Shown here in pieces: positions 43,998-52,288 of a stretch of 64,000 nt of DNA. The notes beneath the pieces are model-generated. The model worked only from the letters and a program-made list of their open reading frames with translations. It was not told the DNA's origin and searched no databases. Origin of the DNA: an uncultured Alphaproteobacteria bacterium (GTDB lineage Bacteria; Pseudomonadota; Alphaproteobacteria; RF32; CAG-239); NCBI GenBank assembly GCA_934254915.1, contig CAKQMH010000003.1, forward strand, positions 121,717 through 185,716, written 5' to 3'. Within the stretch, counting starts at the first letter, position 1, and each line of letters begins with the position of its first letter. A program made the position numbers and the translations under genes.

Positions 43998-44041
43998 AAA
44001 AGCTCAAATCCTTAGAATTCCAAAGGTTTTGAGCTTTTTTG
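43998..44041 (+). terminator. Terminator of the CRISPR array
   Basis: AAAGCTCAAA ... TTTGAGCTTTTTT with an inner CCTT/AAGG stem, starting 3 bp after the final repeat. It fits plus-strand transcription of the array. Confidence 0.8.
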
Positions 44042-44130
44042 TTTTTTAAAAAATGGCTTTTTAGCCGCTGGTTTTGCCTTAATATTTTCATTTTTTTACG
44101 TTTTCCATTCTCCGATTCGAGGACGAATAT

Positions 44131-44478
44131 TCAGAATAATTCGAACTGAGCAGGTTCTTCTTTCAGCGTTTTATCCACATGATTTTCAATATGTATTATA
44201 TTCGAAAATTGTTTATCTGTAAAAAATAAAATGTTCACATCTCCATATTGTGGATTATTTTTTTTGATTGCTCGGACAAACTTTTGAGAGCTTTCCCAAG
44301 TTCCGGTGAATTGTACATAAACCGAAAACTGCACCATCTCAAACCCCTCATCAAGCAAAAATTTGCGAAATTTTGACGCTGATTTTCGTTGCGAATGTGT
44401 TTCGGTCGGTAAATCAAACATAACCATCATCCACATCAGTTTTCTCCCGTTAAGGTAGTCATTATCTGTTTTCTTCAT
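44131..44478 (-). CDS. cas2: CRISPR-associated endonuclease Cas2
   Basis: A 115-residue spacer-acquisition protein. The metal-binding Asp is in MMVMFDLPTE (residues ~17-26); SVYVQF and the C-terminal strand complete the ferredoxin fold usual for Cas2. It overlaps cas1 by 4 bp (ATGA). With Cas1 it forms the integrase complex. No leader is recognisable in the 44042-44130 gap. Confidence 0.96.
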   Translation of the reverse strand: MKKTDNDYLNGRKLMWMMVMFDLPTETHSQRKSASKFRKFLLDEGFEMVQFSVYVQFTGTWESSQKFVRAIKKNNPQYGDVNILFFTDKQFSNIIHIENHVDKTLKEEPAQFELF

Positions 44479-45380
44479 AACAATCGATCTTCCAACAAAT
44501 AAGGATTAAAATTAAATTCTATATTTTTGGTTTTATAAATATTAACCATATCCCACACCATTTGTTGCAATATCATATAAAGCGGGGAAAAGCCGCTGCC
44601 ATTGTAAAAGTCTTTGGTTAACAAAGCTGATAAGCCGGCTTTATGTTGTGGTGTTATTTCTTCTAAATCAGGGTTGTTTTCAAAGAGACGATAAACATAA
44701 GCATCAACAATCGGGCGAAAAGGTTCAATCAGGTCATCAACCAGACAAAACGGATTAAGTTTATTATAATGTCCCACGCCGTAAGATGGATTAAGTCCCG
44801 CCGCAACTACGTATCGCGCTAGTGATGACCGCAAAATAGCATAGCCATAGTTCAAAAACGAATTTATGCCTTTTAACTCTTTATCACGAGTAAATTCATC
44901 ACCAAAAAGAGCCTTAAAATACAGCCGTGCCGCATAAGCTTCGCGGTTTGAGCTATCTCCGGACAATACCGTTTTATAGATATGTTGTAGTTTGTTTTCT
45001 TTTTTGAACAAATCCAAAACACGGGATTGATTTTTAATTTTTTCTTTTATAATCAATTGCCATATTTTCTTTTCCAAAGGTTTTTTGTTCTCAATCTGTG
45101 CATACTGAATTTCAGTTTGTTTATTTTGCCCTAAATATGACAACAACATCCCGCTGGGAGCATAATTGCGTCCCAAAATAATCATCGGGATGTTTTCTTC
45201 ACATAATTTTTGCAACAGATTATTCGTATATACCACATTAAAAGCAGTTATAATCAAAGCGTGAATAAAGTTAAAGGGAATGTCCTTCTGGACACTCCCT
45301 TCTTCCTCAATTCGTAAAAACCCGCGGTAAACGCTGAGTTTTTTATTGTTGGTGGCAATTTCAATAATGTTATTAGGCAT
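44475..45380 (-). CDS. cas1: CRISPR-associated integrase Cas1 (type II)
   Basis: A 301-residue endonuclease/integrase. The start is the ATG at 45380 behind GGGGAGG, overlapping the cas9 stop by 8 bp; a longer frame upstream is cas9 in another phase. Active-site residues lie in SSNREAYAARLYF (Glu), YGVGHYNKLNPFCLVDDLIEPFRP (His, Glu). Type II Cas1 features such as NNLLQKLCEENIPMIIL are present. The order cas9-cas1-cas2 without csn2 or cas4 defines subtype II-C. Confidence 0.97.
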   Translation of the reverse strand: MPNNIIEIATNNKKLSVYRGFLRIEEEGSVQKDIPFNFIHALIITAFNVVYTNNLLQKLCEENIPMIILGRNYAPSGMLLSYLGQNKQTEIQYAQIENKKPLEKKIWQLIIKEKIKNQSRVLDLFKKENKLQHIYKTVLSGDSSNREAYAARLYFKALFGDEFTRDKELKGINSFLNYGYAILRSSLARYVVAAGLNPSYGVGHYNKLNPFCLVDDLIEPFRPIVDAYVYRLFENNPDLEEITPQHKAGLSALLTKDFYNGSGFSPLYMILQQMVWDMVNIYKTKNIEFNFNPYLLEDRLL

Positions 45381-48300
45381 TTTGAATCCTCCCCATATAA
45401 CTGATATGAATTTTTCGTACTTTATATTTTTGCATTGCTCCGGCCGACGCTCCAAAAGACTTTGTATCGGCATTTTCTTTTGCGATGTTATGGGGCGTAA
45501 AATAAATAGTATTATTTGTCATTTTCTTCACTCTGAACAAAATATCCAATTCCTTACAATCAGGTTTTTGTTGGAATTTCTCGCGCACATATTCTTGAAT
45601 GCCTTTAGGGAATTTTTCATCAAAAGCTTGTTCACGGCTGAAAGTCGCCATTACCATATCATTGCCGCGCAAAGACATAATTCTTTTGGCATTAGGATAT
45701 TTGTAGCGCCAATAAGCAATATCTTCTCCGCGGCTGTTGCGCACGGTTGCATTGTAGTTGGAGACAATTTCGGTTTTCCACTCTCCGTGATCTTTGCTCA
45801 CCACCCCTTCGATTTTGTTATTGGGGTTTATTTCATAAATTTCAGCACAAAAATTATTACCGCCCACAAACCACTTGAAAGCTTTACTCGAAGTCTCTCG
45901 CAATGTCTGAATTGCCTCTTGTTCTGTTTGTGCAATCTCCGCTTTAAGTTTCTTATCTTCTTTAGTCTTGGCGTCCATACTTGCCGCTTTGCCATTAAAC
46001 TTAAACCATTCGCGAAAAGCGTCATAATAAGCTTTTTTATCCTCTTTGTTTCGGAACATCGGAATATACTGAGTTATGTCTTTAGGCGTGGTTTTATCAT
46101 CAGTCGCTTCATCACCGGCTTTTTTAGTTTTAAATATGGCTTTCAAACTCTTGTCATCAACAAATTCTTGCAAGCCATAGGCCGTATCTTGATGCAGTTG
46201 CCCGATAGTCGAACCTTTTTGTTTAATATCTTTCAAATTTGGCTTATGTGAGATATTAATAATCGCAACTTGTTGCAAAATGTCAGGGATATTAAAACTT
46301 TTCGGCAGCGGAAAATATTTTTTAGCAATTGCAATTTCGCGCTTGGCCGTCACATCGCGAATTTCTTTTTTGATTTCACGTTTTTTATCATCAGGCACAT
46401 TATTATCATTTAATTCCTGCAGTTTGTCTTTATATTCTTCGCGGATATCATCACGAACACGCGCCAAAATGCCAACTACATCATTGATTTGTGCTCTGTT
46501 TATCGCCGAAATAACAATGGCGTCAATCGCATGGTGATTATGAAATTCACGATATTTTTCTTTATCGGCTTTTTCCTTATATACATTCAATCCCCAAGCT
46601 TTTCGGACAAGGGATGTCAGTTGACCGACTACCGCTTGTACTCGCTGCTTGCCATCTTCTTTAACAATCGGTTGCAGATAATCTTGCAGCAGGCGGGTCA
46701 TATAGCGGGTATCAATTAAAGAACGAACAATAGGTCCTTCTTGCTTTTCAAAACGTTGCATCGCATCAGGAGCAAATCGCCACTGTTGTTCAACGCTCAG
46801 TTTCTTAGCCCGATGTTGAATATCTTTCCAATTATAGCCGTCTTTGCTTTGCCCGAAAGCTTCAAACGGCGTGCGATTTCCCTTATAGCGGTTAGCCTCA
46901 ACCGTCGCAATCACTTTATTGTTCAAGCTGTCATCCAAACTGCGGGAAAACGGGATTAGGTGTTCAATTTGAAACTTTTGTCCGTTTAACAGTTCGGAGA
47001 GCGGAATTTGCTCGCCGCTGAACGGACATTCTCTGATTAAAGGATTTTTATCATAAAAAGGCAGCTTTTTCCAGATCTTATATTTTTGAATGTCATTCTT
47101 AGAGTAGGGGTGGTTACCTAACTTACTTTGAAGCTCCTTTATTATACGCTGGTTTTCCAGTTCGTTTTTATCGCGGGTATCAGTCATGGCAAGACGTTCT
47201 TGCGTCGAGGCATTCAAATCTCTGGCATATTCAACGGCAATATCATAAGGTTTACCGTAACGCATGATAATTTCATTAATCAAGTGCCGGATTTGATTAA
47301 GTGCAACATGTACGGTTGCATTGTTAATTTTACCAAACTCTTCTTCAACACACTTGGGGTTAGCTTTTTTGCCCAAACAGCTTTGCCCCAAAATCTCACC
47401 ATAATAAGGCAGGGTATCAAGATGGGTGTATTCTTTGTTGCTATGGTGATAACCGGCACATTGGCAGGCGTCATGGTAAGGCGTGCCTTGTTTCATAAAC
47501 GGCAATATTTTGCTTATTGCTTTTTCTGATAGCGAACCGAAATCATCTTCCAAATCAATATCAAACAACAATTCTTTGGCCGCTTCTTGTGGCAAGTTAA
47601 ATCTTTTTCGTACATAATTAATGATTAAGTCGTCTTCTTCCTCAATTGAGATACGTGTTTTAGGGAAGGGAATATAATTATGCGGGCGCATGATTATATT
47701 AATCAGTTCACCTTTTTGTGCATCAGAGAAATTGTTCCAATATGGAGCTAAAAATTCTGACTCGTTAATAGCATTTTGTGTGGTATTAACCAATAACCCT
47801 TTTTCTAAGTCAGTATCACGATTATTTTGGCGCTCAAAATTAAATACGCCGTTCTTGTCTAATCCTAAGGCTTTTTTAAGATTAGCATAGATAATAATAC
47901 CTTGTTTGTTGGGTTTAACCTCTTGTGGATTCATTAGCAGTTTTATAAGATTTTGAACTTCTTCCAACGGTTTATAATCAGGTTCATTTTCCGCAGAAAA
48001 GGTTAAGTTCAAAACATTTTGCCAAATACGAAATTCTTGAAACAGCGGATGAGCTCGAGGGATTCTTTTTTCACCTTTTTCAAATTGACACTCGCCTTCT
48101 TCAGCTTCTTTTAAGGGGCGTTGAAAGAAAATAATGTTCTTTAGTTTTTCTTTGTTTTCATCAGTTAATATTTGCGGATAATACTCTTTTTGCTTATGCC
48201 AAATTTGTTCAAATTCATTTACATAAATTTCACGAAATGGAAATAATCCGCCTTTGTATTTGCCGCTTTCGTCAAAAGTATTTTTCAAACGAATAGGTTT

Positions 48301-48813
48301 GTCCGGATTTCTTTGCATGCAATTATATAAAAACTCTCCATAAGTGCGGGCATTTTCCTTTTGCATTATATCTTTAAGCTCAGCAAAACCTTTTTTTAAT
48401 TTTCCGCCTTCTTCACGATTATCTTTACGGTTTGACTTAAAGCCTTTACGTTTAGCCAATTGCATAAGCGTTCGCCCAAGCTCATATGTTGATAATTGTC
48501 TGTCCAGCGCTTCTTTACGCAACTTGTAGGGGTTATCATTTTTTAAGTCTTCGCGTTTATTTTGTTCTTGCGGAAACAACCCCAAAGTCGTCAAAATCTT
48601 AAGTAATTCTTGGGTTTTGATATGGCGGCGATTGTTGAGTTTTCTTGCTCCGCGTGCGTTGCGGCGTTTCACACAAAGAGAAGCTTTACTTTTGTCTTCG
48701 CGCCCATCATCAAAAATACGAACTCCGGTATCCAAAAGTTTTTCGGTCTCAACATCATAAATCGACCAGCCGATTGATGTTGCACCCATATCAAGTCCAA
48801 GCCTGTAATTCAT
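45373..48813 (-). CDS. cas9: CRISPR-associated endonuclease Cas9, type II-C
   Basis: A 1146-residue RNA-guided DNA nuclease. The start is the ATG at 48813 (MNYRLGLDMG) behind GAGGAG; an in-frame ATG 33 nt upstream abuts the -10 box. RuvC-I Asp8 in GLDMGATSIGW; arginine-rich bridge helix (~residues 48-70); RuvC-II Glu in IAVEYARDL (~528); HNH His in EHLIPFSRSLDDSLNNK (~618); RuvC-III HHAIDA (~760-765). All catalytic residues are intact. Size fits compact II-C Cas9. PAM cannot be read from this sequence. Confidence 0.98.
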   Translation of the reverse strand: MNYRLGLDMGATSIGWSIYDVETEKLLDTGVRIFDDGREDKSKASLCVKRRNARGARKLNNRRHIKTQELLKILTTLGLFPQEQNKREDLKNDNPYKLRKEALDRQLSTYELGRTLMQLAKRKGFKSNRKDNREEGGKLKKGFAELKDIMQKENARTYGEFLYNCMQRNPDKPIRLKNTFDESGKYKGGLFPFREIYVNEFEQIWHKQKEYYPQILTDENKEKLKNIIFFQRPLKEAEEGECQFEKGEKRIPRAHPLFQEFRIWQNVLNLTFSAENEPDYKPLEEVQNLIKLLMNPQEVKPNKQGIIIYANLKKALGLDKNGVFNFERQNNRDTDLEKGLLVNTTQNAINESEFLAPYWNNFSDAQKGELINIIMRPHNYIPFPKTRISIEEEDDLIINYVRKRFNLPQEAAKELLFDIDLEDDFGSLSEKAISKILPFMKQGTPYHDACQCAGYHHSNKEYTHLDTLPYYGEILGQSCLGKKANPKCVEEEFGKINNATVHVALNQIRHLINEIIMRYGKPYDIAVEYARDLNASTQERLAMTDTRDKNELENQRIIKELQSKLGNHPYSKNDIQKYKIWKKLPFYDKNPLIRECPFSGEQIPLSELLNGQKFQIEHLIPFSRSLDDSLNNKVIATVEANRYKGNRTPFEAFGQSKDGYNWKDIQHRAKKLSVEQQWRFAPDAMQRFEKQEGPIVRSLIDTRYMTRLLQDYLQPIVKEDGKQRVQAVVGQLTSLVRKAWGLNVYKEKADKEKYREFHNHHAIDAIVISAINRAQINDVVGILARVRDDIREEYKDKLQELNDNNVPDDKKREIKKEIRDVTAKREIAIAKKYFPLPKSFNIPDILQQVAIINISHKPNLKDIKQKGSTIGQLHQDTAYGLQEFVDDKSLKAIFKTKKAGDEATDDKTTPKDITQYIPMFRNKEDKKAYYDAFREWFKFNGKAASMDAKTKEDKKLKAEIAQTEQEAIQTLRETSSKAFKWFVGGNNFCAEIYEINPNNKIEGVVSKDHGEWKTEIVSNYNATVRNSRGEDIAYWRYKYPNAKRIMSLRGNDMVMATFSREQAFDEKFPKGIQEYVREKFQQKPDCKELDILFRVKKMTNNTIYFTPHNIAKENADTKSFGASAGAMQKYKVRKIHISYMGRIQNA

Positions 48814-48846
48814 TGTCAGCTCCTCTTTTAATTGTTGGATGCTCAC

Positions 48847-48874
48847 AGTATATCAAAATAATTTATAAAAACAA
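48847..48874 (-). promoter_or_regulatory. Promoter of the cas9-cas1-cas2 operon
   Basis: On the minus strand TTGTTT (48869-48874), 16-bp spacer, TATACT (48847-48852). The predicted start near 48840 leaves a ~27-nt leader before the Cas9 ATG at 48813. Confidence 0.65.
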
Positions 48875-48875
48875 G

Positions 48876-48903
48876 TTGACATTTTCGTTTTTTCATCTAA
48901 TAA
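48876..48903 (+). promoter_or_regulatory. Promoter of the tracrRNA
   Basis: Consensus TTGACA (48876-48881), 16-bp spacer, TAATAA (48898-48903). Its -35 box is one base from the -35 box of the divergent cas9 promoter. Confidence 0.65.
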
Positions 48904-48908
48904 TAAAC

Positions 48909-49009
48909 CTATTAGATAAATTTCGTAGCATATTGGTTTTAGATGTCTAGTCGCTAATAAGAAATTTATTTCGATATTAAGCCCGATTACTTAGGTAGTC
49001 GGGCTTTTT
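48909..49009 (+). ncRNA. tracrRNA of the type II-C system
   Basis: Bases 48925-48954 are a 30-nt perfect complement of the CRISPR repeat (anti-repeat). After it come TAATAAG, a small AATAA/TTATT stem, and a 12-bp terminator hairpin AAGCCCGATTAC-TTAG-GTAGTCGGGCTT plus T run (48979-49009). The CTAATAAG after the anti-repeat resembles the CTACAATAAGG of Neisseria tracrRNA. Predicted length ~100 nt. It pairs with pre-crRNA for RNase III processing and Cas9 loading. Confidence 0.88.
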
Positions 49010-49014
49010 GCGGC

Positions 49015-49634
49015 TTAATCTTTAATAATGGCTTGTTGGATTTTTCCTTGCGGAGAAGTGGTTATTTTAAGCATTCCGGCACGCCCCATCGAATCCCGCC
49101 CGTTTACTAAACATACATTATCTTTGACATCGGGAATGGTTATTTTATAACCCAATTTTTCGGCAATCAATAATGCAATCTCATTGGCACATGGCTGTCC
49201 TAAGCTTGATACCCGTTTTTGATAAGCCGCGTCATGGCTGTTGAAAGGCATAAATAAATTAAGGCTGTGTATGGCAAAATTACCATACCTGACAAGGGAA
49301 TATAGTCCGGCCAAATGTATTTGGCCTCTAATGCAATGTCGGCAAATTCTAAAAAAATAAAGTTTATGGCATAGGGTGTTAAATAAGTGCCAAAATATTT
49401 CATATAACAAAATTGCACCAGTGAACATAGGGCAAAAAATGCTATAAATAAGGTTTTGAATTTTCCGCGCGGGGTTAGGGTTAAAATTAATGCCCAAAGT
49501 AAAATCACGGCTAATTTTTCCGGCAACCAGCATAATTGCAAATGCGGATTGATTATTCCGAAACACAACTCCGGAAAAATGATTAGCAGCCAAACCGCCA
49601 AAAACGACAAACTGAATTTTATTACCGACATCAA
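49015..49634 (-). pseudogene. Remnant of a sulfatase-superfamily membrane transferase
   Basis: Two pieces of one gene with the middle deleted. The 5' piece (49200-49634) codes 144 residues of N-terminal membrane helices, including CYMKYFGTYLTPYAINFI, typical of phosphoethanolamine/phosphoglycerol transferases. The 3' piece (about 49015-49210, another frame) codes a C-terminus-like end (SSLGQPCANEIALLIAEKLG ... NGRDSMGRAGMLKI). The catalytic sulfatase domain, with its Thr/Ser nucleophile and metal ligands, is absent. The gene therefore looks inactivated by a large deletion plus frameshift. Confidence 0.7.
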
Positions 49635-49724
49635 AACTATCGCTAAAATTAATGATTATTGAATTTTTAGTCGTGTAAAATAAAATTAATCTGAAATATT
49701 GTAATTTGGGTTGATTTTCAGTAT

Positions 49725-49815
49725 TTAGGCTGCAAATTTCATGCCGGCAATCAGGCAAAGGCAGCCGACAAGTACCGAACTTATCAAATATAAAAATGCT
49801 TCAAATCTGCCCTAA
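49725..49815 (-). pseudogene. Possible 3' fragment of a membrane-protein gene
   Basis: On the minus strand a short open stretch reads about 28 residues (FEAFLYLISSVLVGCLCLIA then GMKFAA and stop), one membrane helix with no start codon, preceded by an in-frame stop. It lies in the 335-bp stretch before tRNA-Pro where no intact gene is seen. Could equally be chance coding. Confidence 0.25.
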
Positions 49816-49944
49816 AGTCAAGAAATGAAAAATAACAATCTCGCTTAAGTGATTTATTTTAGAATGTCACTTTGGGCAATGTGGAGTAGTTTCGGCTATA
49901 TTTTTTTTACTCTGTCCCCAACTTTGACGATGAGCCCAAAAAAA

Positions 49945-49964
49945 ACCACCCGTAAAGGGTGGTT
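49945..49964 (-). terminator. Terminator of tRNA-Pro
   Basis: ACCACCC-GTAAA-GGGTGGT, followed on the minus strand by eight T, just after the tRNA-Pro 3' end. Confidence 0.8.
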
Positions 49965-49969
49965 CTAAA

Positions 49970-50046
49970 TGGTCGGGACGACTGGATTCGAACCAGCGAC
50001 TTCTTGCACCCCATGCAAGCGCTCTACCAGGCTGAACTACGTCCCG
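49970..50046 (-). tRNA. tRNA-Pro (GGG)
   Basis: 77 nt with an encoded CCA. Acceptor CGGGACG/CGTCCCG; D-arm AGTTCAGCCTGGTAGAGC; anticodon stem CTTGC/GCAAG with loop ATGGGGT (anticodon GGG); T-arm CTGGTTCGAATCCAG. Part of its 5' half is duplicated 250 bp upstream. Confidence 0.95.
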
Positions 50047-50208
50047 AATGAAGAATAATAATTATGTTTTTAGCAAAAGCAAGAAGTCGGCGACTTCTAG
50101 TCTCGCTCGATAGTTTTAGCAACTATCATCGCTTCGGTCAAAGAAACTGTAACATTCGCTCATGTCATTATCATTCACTCGCTCATTAACAGTGTCTTTT
50201 CTGAAGTT
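50028..50208 (-). repeat. Direct repeat copy A (tRNA-Pro 5' end and upstream DNA)
   Basis: 181 bp repeated at 50278-50458 with, by eye, two mismatches. It includes the first 19 bp of tRNA-Pro and the DNA upstream of it, with two small dyads: AGAAGTCG-G-CGACTTCT and GATAGTT-TTAGC-AACTATC. No gene is seen here. Confidence 0.9.
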
Positions 50209-50245
50209 GTAAAAACTTTCCACCGGAAACTTTTTATAACCTCAG

Positions 50246-50296
50246 CCCCATGCAAGCATCCGCGACCGGCGTCCGGTCAGGCTGAACTACGTCCCG
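50246..50296 (-). pseudogene. Partial, scrambled tRNA-Pro copy
   Basis: Holds the anticodon-side bases CCCCATGCAAGC (50246-50257) and the tRNA 5' end (50278-50296), but the D-arm part between is replaced by about 20 unrelated bases (ATCCGCGACCGGCGTCCGGT), and the 3' half is missing. It is a duplication scar and cannot fold as a tRNA. Confidence 0.75.
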
Positions 50297-50458
50297 AATG
50301 AAGAATAATAATTAGGTTTTTAGCAAAAGCAAGAAGTCGGCGACTTCTAGTCTCGCTCGATAGTTTTAGCAACTATCATCGCTTCGGTCAAAGAAACTGT
50401 AACATTCGCTCATGTCATTACCATTCACTCGCTCATTAACAGTGTCTTTTCTGAAGTT
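50278..50458 (-). repeat. Direct repeat copy B
   Basis: Second copy of the 181-bp unit, offset by exactly 250 bp from copy A. Together the copies account for most of the 441-bp gene-free stretch 50047-50487. Confidence 0.9.
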
Positions 50459-50487
50459 ATAATAATAAACGCGATTCGCAAATAGTA

Positions 50488-50901
50488 TTATAAGTCTTTA
50501 TTCGCTTTTGCCAAGGCAAGATTCAATTCTTCGCGCATATTTTTCAGCTGGTCGAGTAGGGCAGAAACCAATCGGCGTGAACCTTCATCTAATGATTCCG
50601 GTTTCTCCGGCTCAAAAAAGTCACGCTGTATTTCTTCGCCGACAACAGCTTTTATGCCTTTTTCCTTAAATAATTTTTGTACGCCTTCAATCGTGTAACG
50701 CTTATCATATAAGAAATCACGTATTGTTTTAAGCAAATTAACATCATCAGGACGATAATAACGTCTGCCACCGCTGCGTTTCATGGGCTTAATTTGCGGA
50801 AATTTGGTTTCCCAAAAGCGCAGAACATGGGTTGCCACTCCGAGTTCTTCAGCAACCTCGGCAATAGTGCGAAAAGCTGATTTGCTTTTATTCACAACCA
50901 T
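50488..50901 (-). CDS. MerR-family transcriptional regulator
   Basis: A 137-residue regulator starting at the ATG at 50901 (MVVNKSKS). The winged helix is TIAEVAEELGVATHVLRFWETKFPQIKP ... GGRRYYRPDDVNLLKTIRDFL; the C-terminal part is a short dimer helix without an evident metal-binding Cys. It follows ihfA, a conserved alphaproteobacterial arrangement. Target unknown; whether it acts on the two MerR-type promoters in this window is untested. Confidence 0.92.
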   Translation of the reverse strand: MVVNKSKSAFRTIAEVAEELGVATHVLRFWETKFPQIKPMKRSGGRRYYRPDDVNLLKTIRDFLYDKRYTIEGVQKLFKEKGIKAVVGEEIQRDFFEPEKPESLDEGSRRLVSALLDQLKNMREELNLALAKANKDL

Positions 50902-50925
50902 TGGCAATGTCCCATGTTTATAAAA

Positions 50926-51210
50926 TTAGGCGTTAATGGTTTTACGCATAGTCTGTGAAGGCTTAAAAGAGATAACTCTTCTGGAGCTGATAACCGCTTC
51001 AACACCGGTTTTCGGATTACGTCCCGAACGTTCTTTTTTCTGGCGCAACGAAAAAGTTCCGAAAGAGGAAAGTTTAACATCGTTGCCATTGCTGAGTTCG
51101 GTTACAATTTCATCAAGAATCATATCCAGAATATCCGTAGAGTCTTTGCGTGAAAGCCCGACTTCTTCATAAATTGTTTCTGCAACATCAGCGCGAGTAA
51201 TAGTTTTCAT
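50926..51210 (-). CDS. ihfA: Integration host factor subunit alpha
   Basis: A 94-residue DNA-bending protein of the HU/IHF family. GLSRKDSTDILDMILDEI is the first helix pair; GNDVKLSSFGTFSLRQKKERSGRNPKTG includes the beta-arm with its intercalating Pro region. A few residues shorter than usual (about 100). IHF also bends leader DNA during spacer acquisition in some CRISPR systems, but no link is shown here. Confidence 0.93.
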   Translation of the reverse strand: MKTITRADVAETIYEEVGLSRKDSTDILDMILDEIVTELSNGNDVKLSSFGTFSLRQKKERSGRNPKTGVEAVISSRRVISFKPSQTMRKTINA

Positions 51211-51310
51211 CTTTCTTCCTTCATTCTTTCTAAAGTATCAAAATATGGGAGCATACATATACCAAATCACCGGTAATGACAAGAGCTAATCCACAGCTTT
51301 TGCAAAGTTT

Positions 51311-52288
51311 TTACAGTCGGACAACTGCTCCGCCCCAAGTGAATCCGGCACCCATAGCGGTTAATACAATCATGTCGCCTTTTTTGATTGTTCCGTCTTC
51401 AATTTTTTCGGATAAAGTCATCGGAATAGTGGCGGCCGAAGTATTACCATGGTTGGCAATATTGACAATAGCTTTTTCTTCCGGTAATTCAAGTTTTTTG
51501 GCCACACCCTCAATAATGCGGATATTGGCCTGATGCGGAATAATCCAGTCGACATCATCAATCGTGATATTGGCGCGTTTCATGGCTTCTTCAGCAGCTT
51601 GCGGCATACTGGTAACAGCAAACTTAAATACTTCCTTGCCGTCCATGGTGACAAATCCGGCATTTTGGGTAGTCGAGATTCCGCCGGTCGTACGCAGATT
51701 GTCAAAATGTGTGCCGTCAGAGTAAAGCACGGTTGATAAAACACCGGTATCTTTGTTAGTGCCGTTGCCTTCGGTGGCGCGTAAAACTACCGCACCGGCT
51801 CCATCACCAAATAACACGCAGGTGTTGCGGTCGGTCCAATCCGTAATTTTAGATAATGTTTCCGAGCCGATAATCAAAGCTGTTTTGGCTTGTCCGAGCT
51901 TAATCATATTGTCAGCCATCGTCAAAGCATAGACAAAGCCGGAGCAGGCGGCTGAAATATCAAATGCCGGAATACCGACTCTTGCCCCCAACATTCCACC
52001 GAGTTTAATCGCCGTAGCCGGTGTCGTGACATCAGGTGTAACCGTGGCCAAAACAATCAAATCAATTTCATCGGCTTTTATTTTGGCGTTATCCAAAGCC
52101 ATTTTGGCCGCATTGCAGGCCAAATCTGAATTGAATTCATCTTCAACCACATTGCGGGATTTAATACCGGTACGGGTCGTAATCCATTCGTCATTGGTAT
52201 CGACGATTTTGGCCAAGTCATCATTGGTTAAGGTCTTTTTCGGCGCATAATGTCCATGGCCGATGATTTCTGATCTAATACATGTCAT
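51311..52288 (-). CDS. fabH: 3-oxoacyl-ACP synthase III
   Basis: A 325-residue condensing enzyme that starts fatty-acid synthesis from acetyl-CoA and malonyl-ACP. Nucleophile Cys115 in SAACSGFVYAL, His in IPHQANIRI and Asn in NIANHGNTSAAT make the family triad. It overlaps plsX by 14 bp, so the two are translationally coupled. Confidence 0.97.
   Translation of the reverse strand: MTCIRSEIIGHGHYAPKKTLTNDDLAKIVDTNDEWITTRTGIKSRNVVEDEFNSDLACNAAKMALDNAKIKADEIDLIVLATVTPDVTTPATAIKLGGMLGARVGIPAFDISAACSGFVYALTMADNMIKLGQAKTALIIGSETLSKITDWTDRNTCVLFGDGAGAVVLRATEGNGTNKDTGVLSTVLYSDGTHFDNLRTTGGISTTQNAGFVTMDGKEVFKFAVTSMPQAAEEAMKRANITIDDVDWIIPHQANIRIIEGVAKKLELPEEKAIVNIANHGNTSAATIPMTLSEKIEDGTIKKGDMIVLTAMGAGFTWGGAVVRL

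Noticed and set aside
43483..44049. Long open frame of 188 codons across the CRISPR array
   Set aside because: It is only the translation of the 36-bp repeats and 30-bp spacers (66 is a multiple of 3), giving a recurring VATRHLKPICYN; not a gene.
45346..46251. 301-codon plus-strand frame opposite cas9
   Set aside because: Phe/Ile-rich antisense translation of the cas9 C-terminal coding region; no start signals.
48888..48960. tracrRNA on the minus strand
   Set aside because: The minus-strand reading has no terminator after the anti-repeat, whereas the plus strand has a consensus -35 box, the AATAAG motif and a 12-bp terminator.
49015..49758. A single 247-residue protein on the minus strand
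   Set aside because: Only its last ~60 residues look real; the rest is the wrong frame over the membrane part of the 49200-49634 piece. Better explained as a broken sulfatase-type gene.
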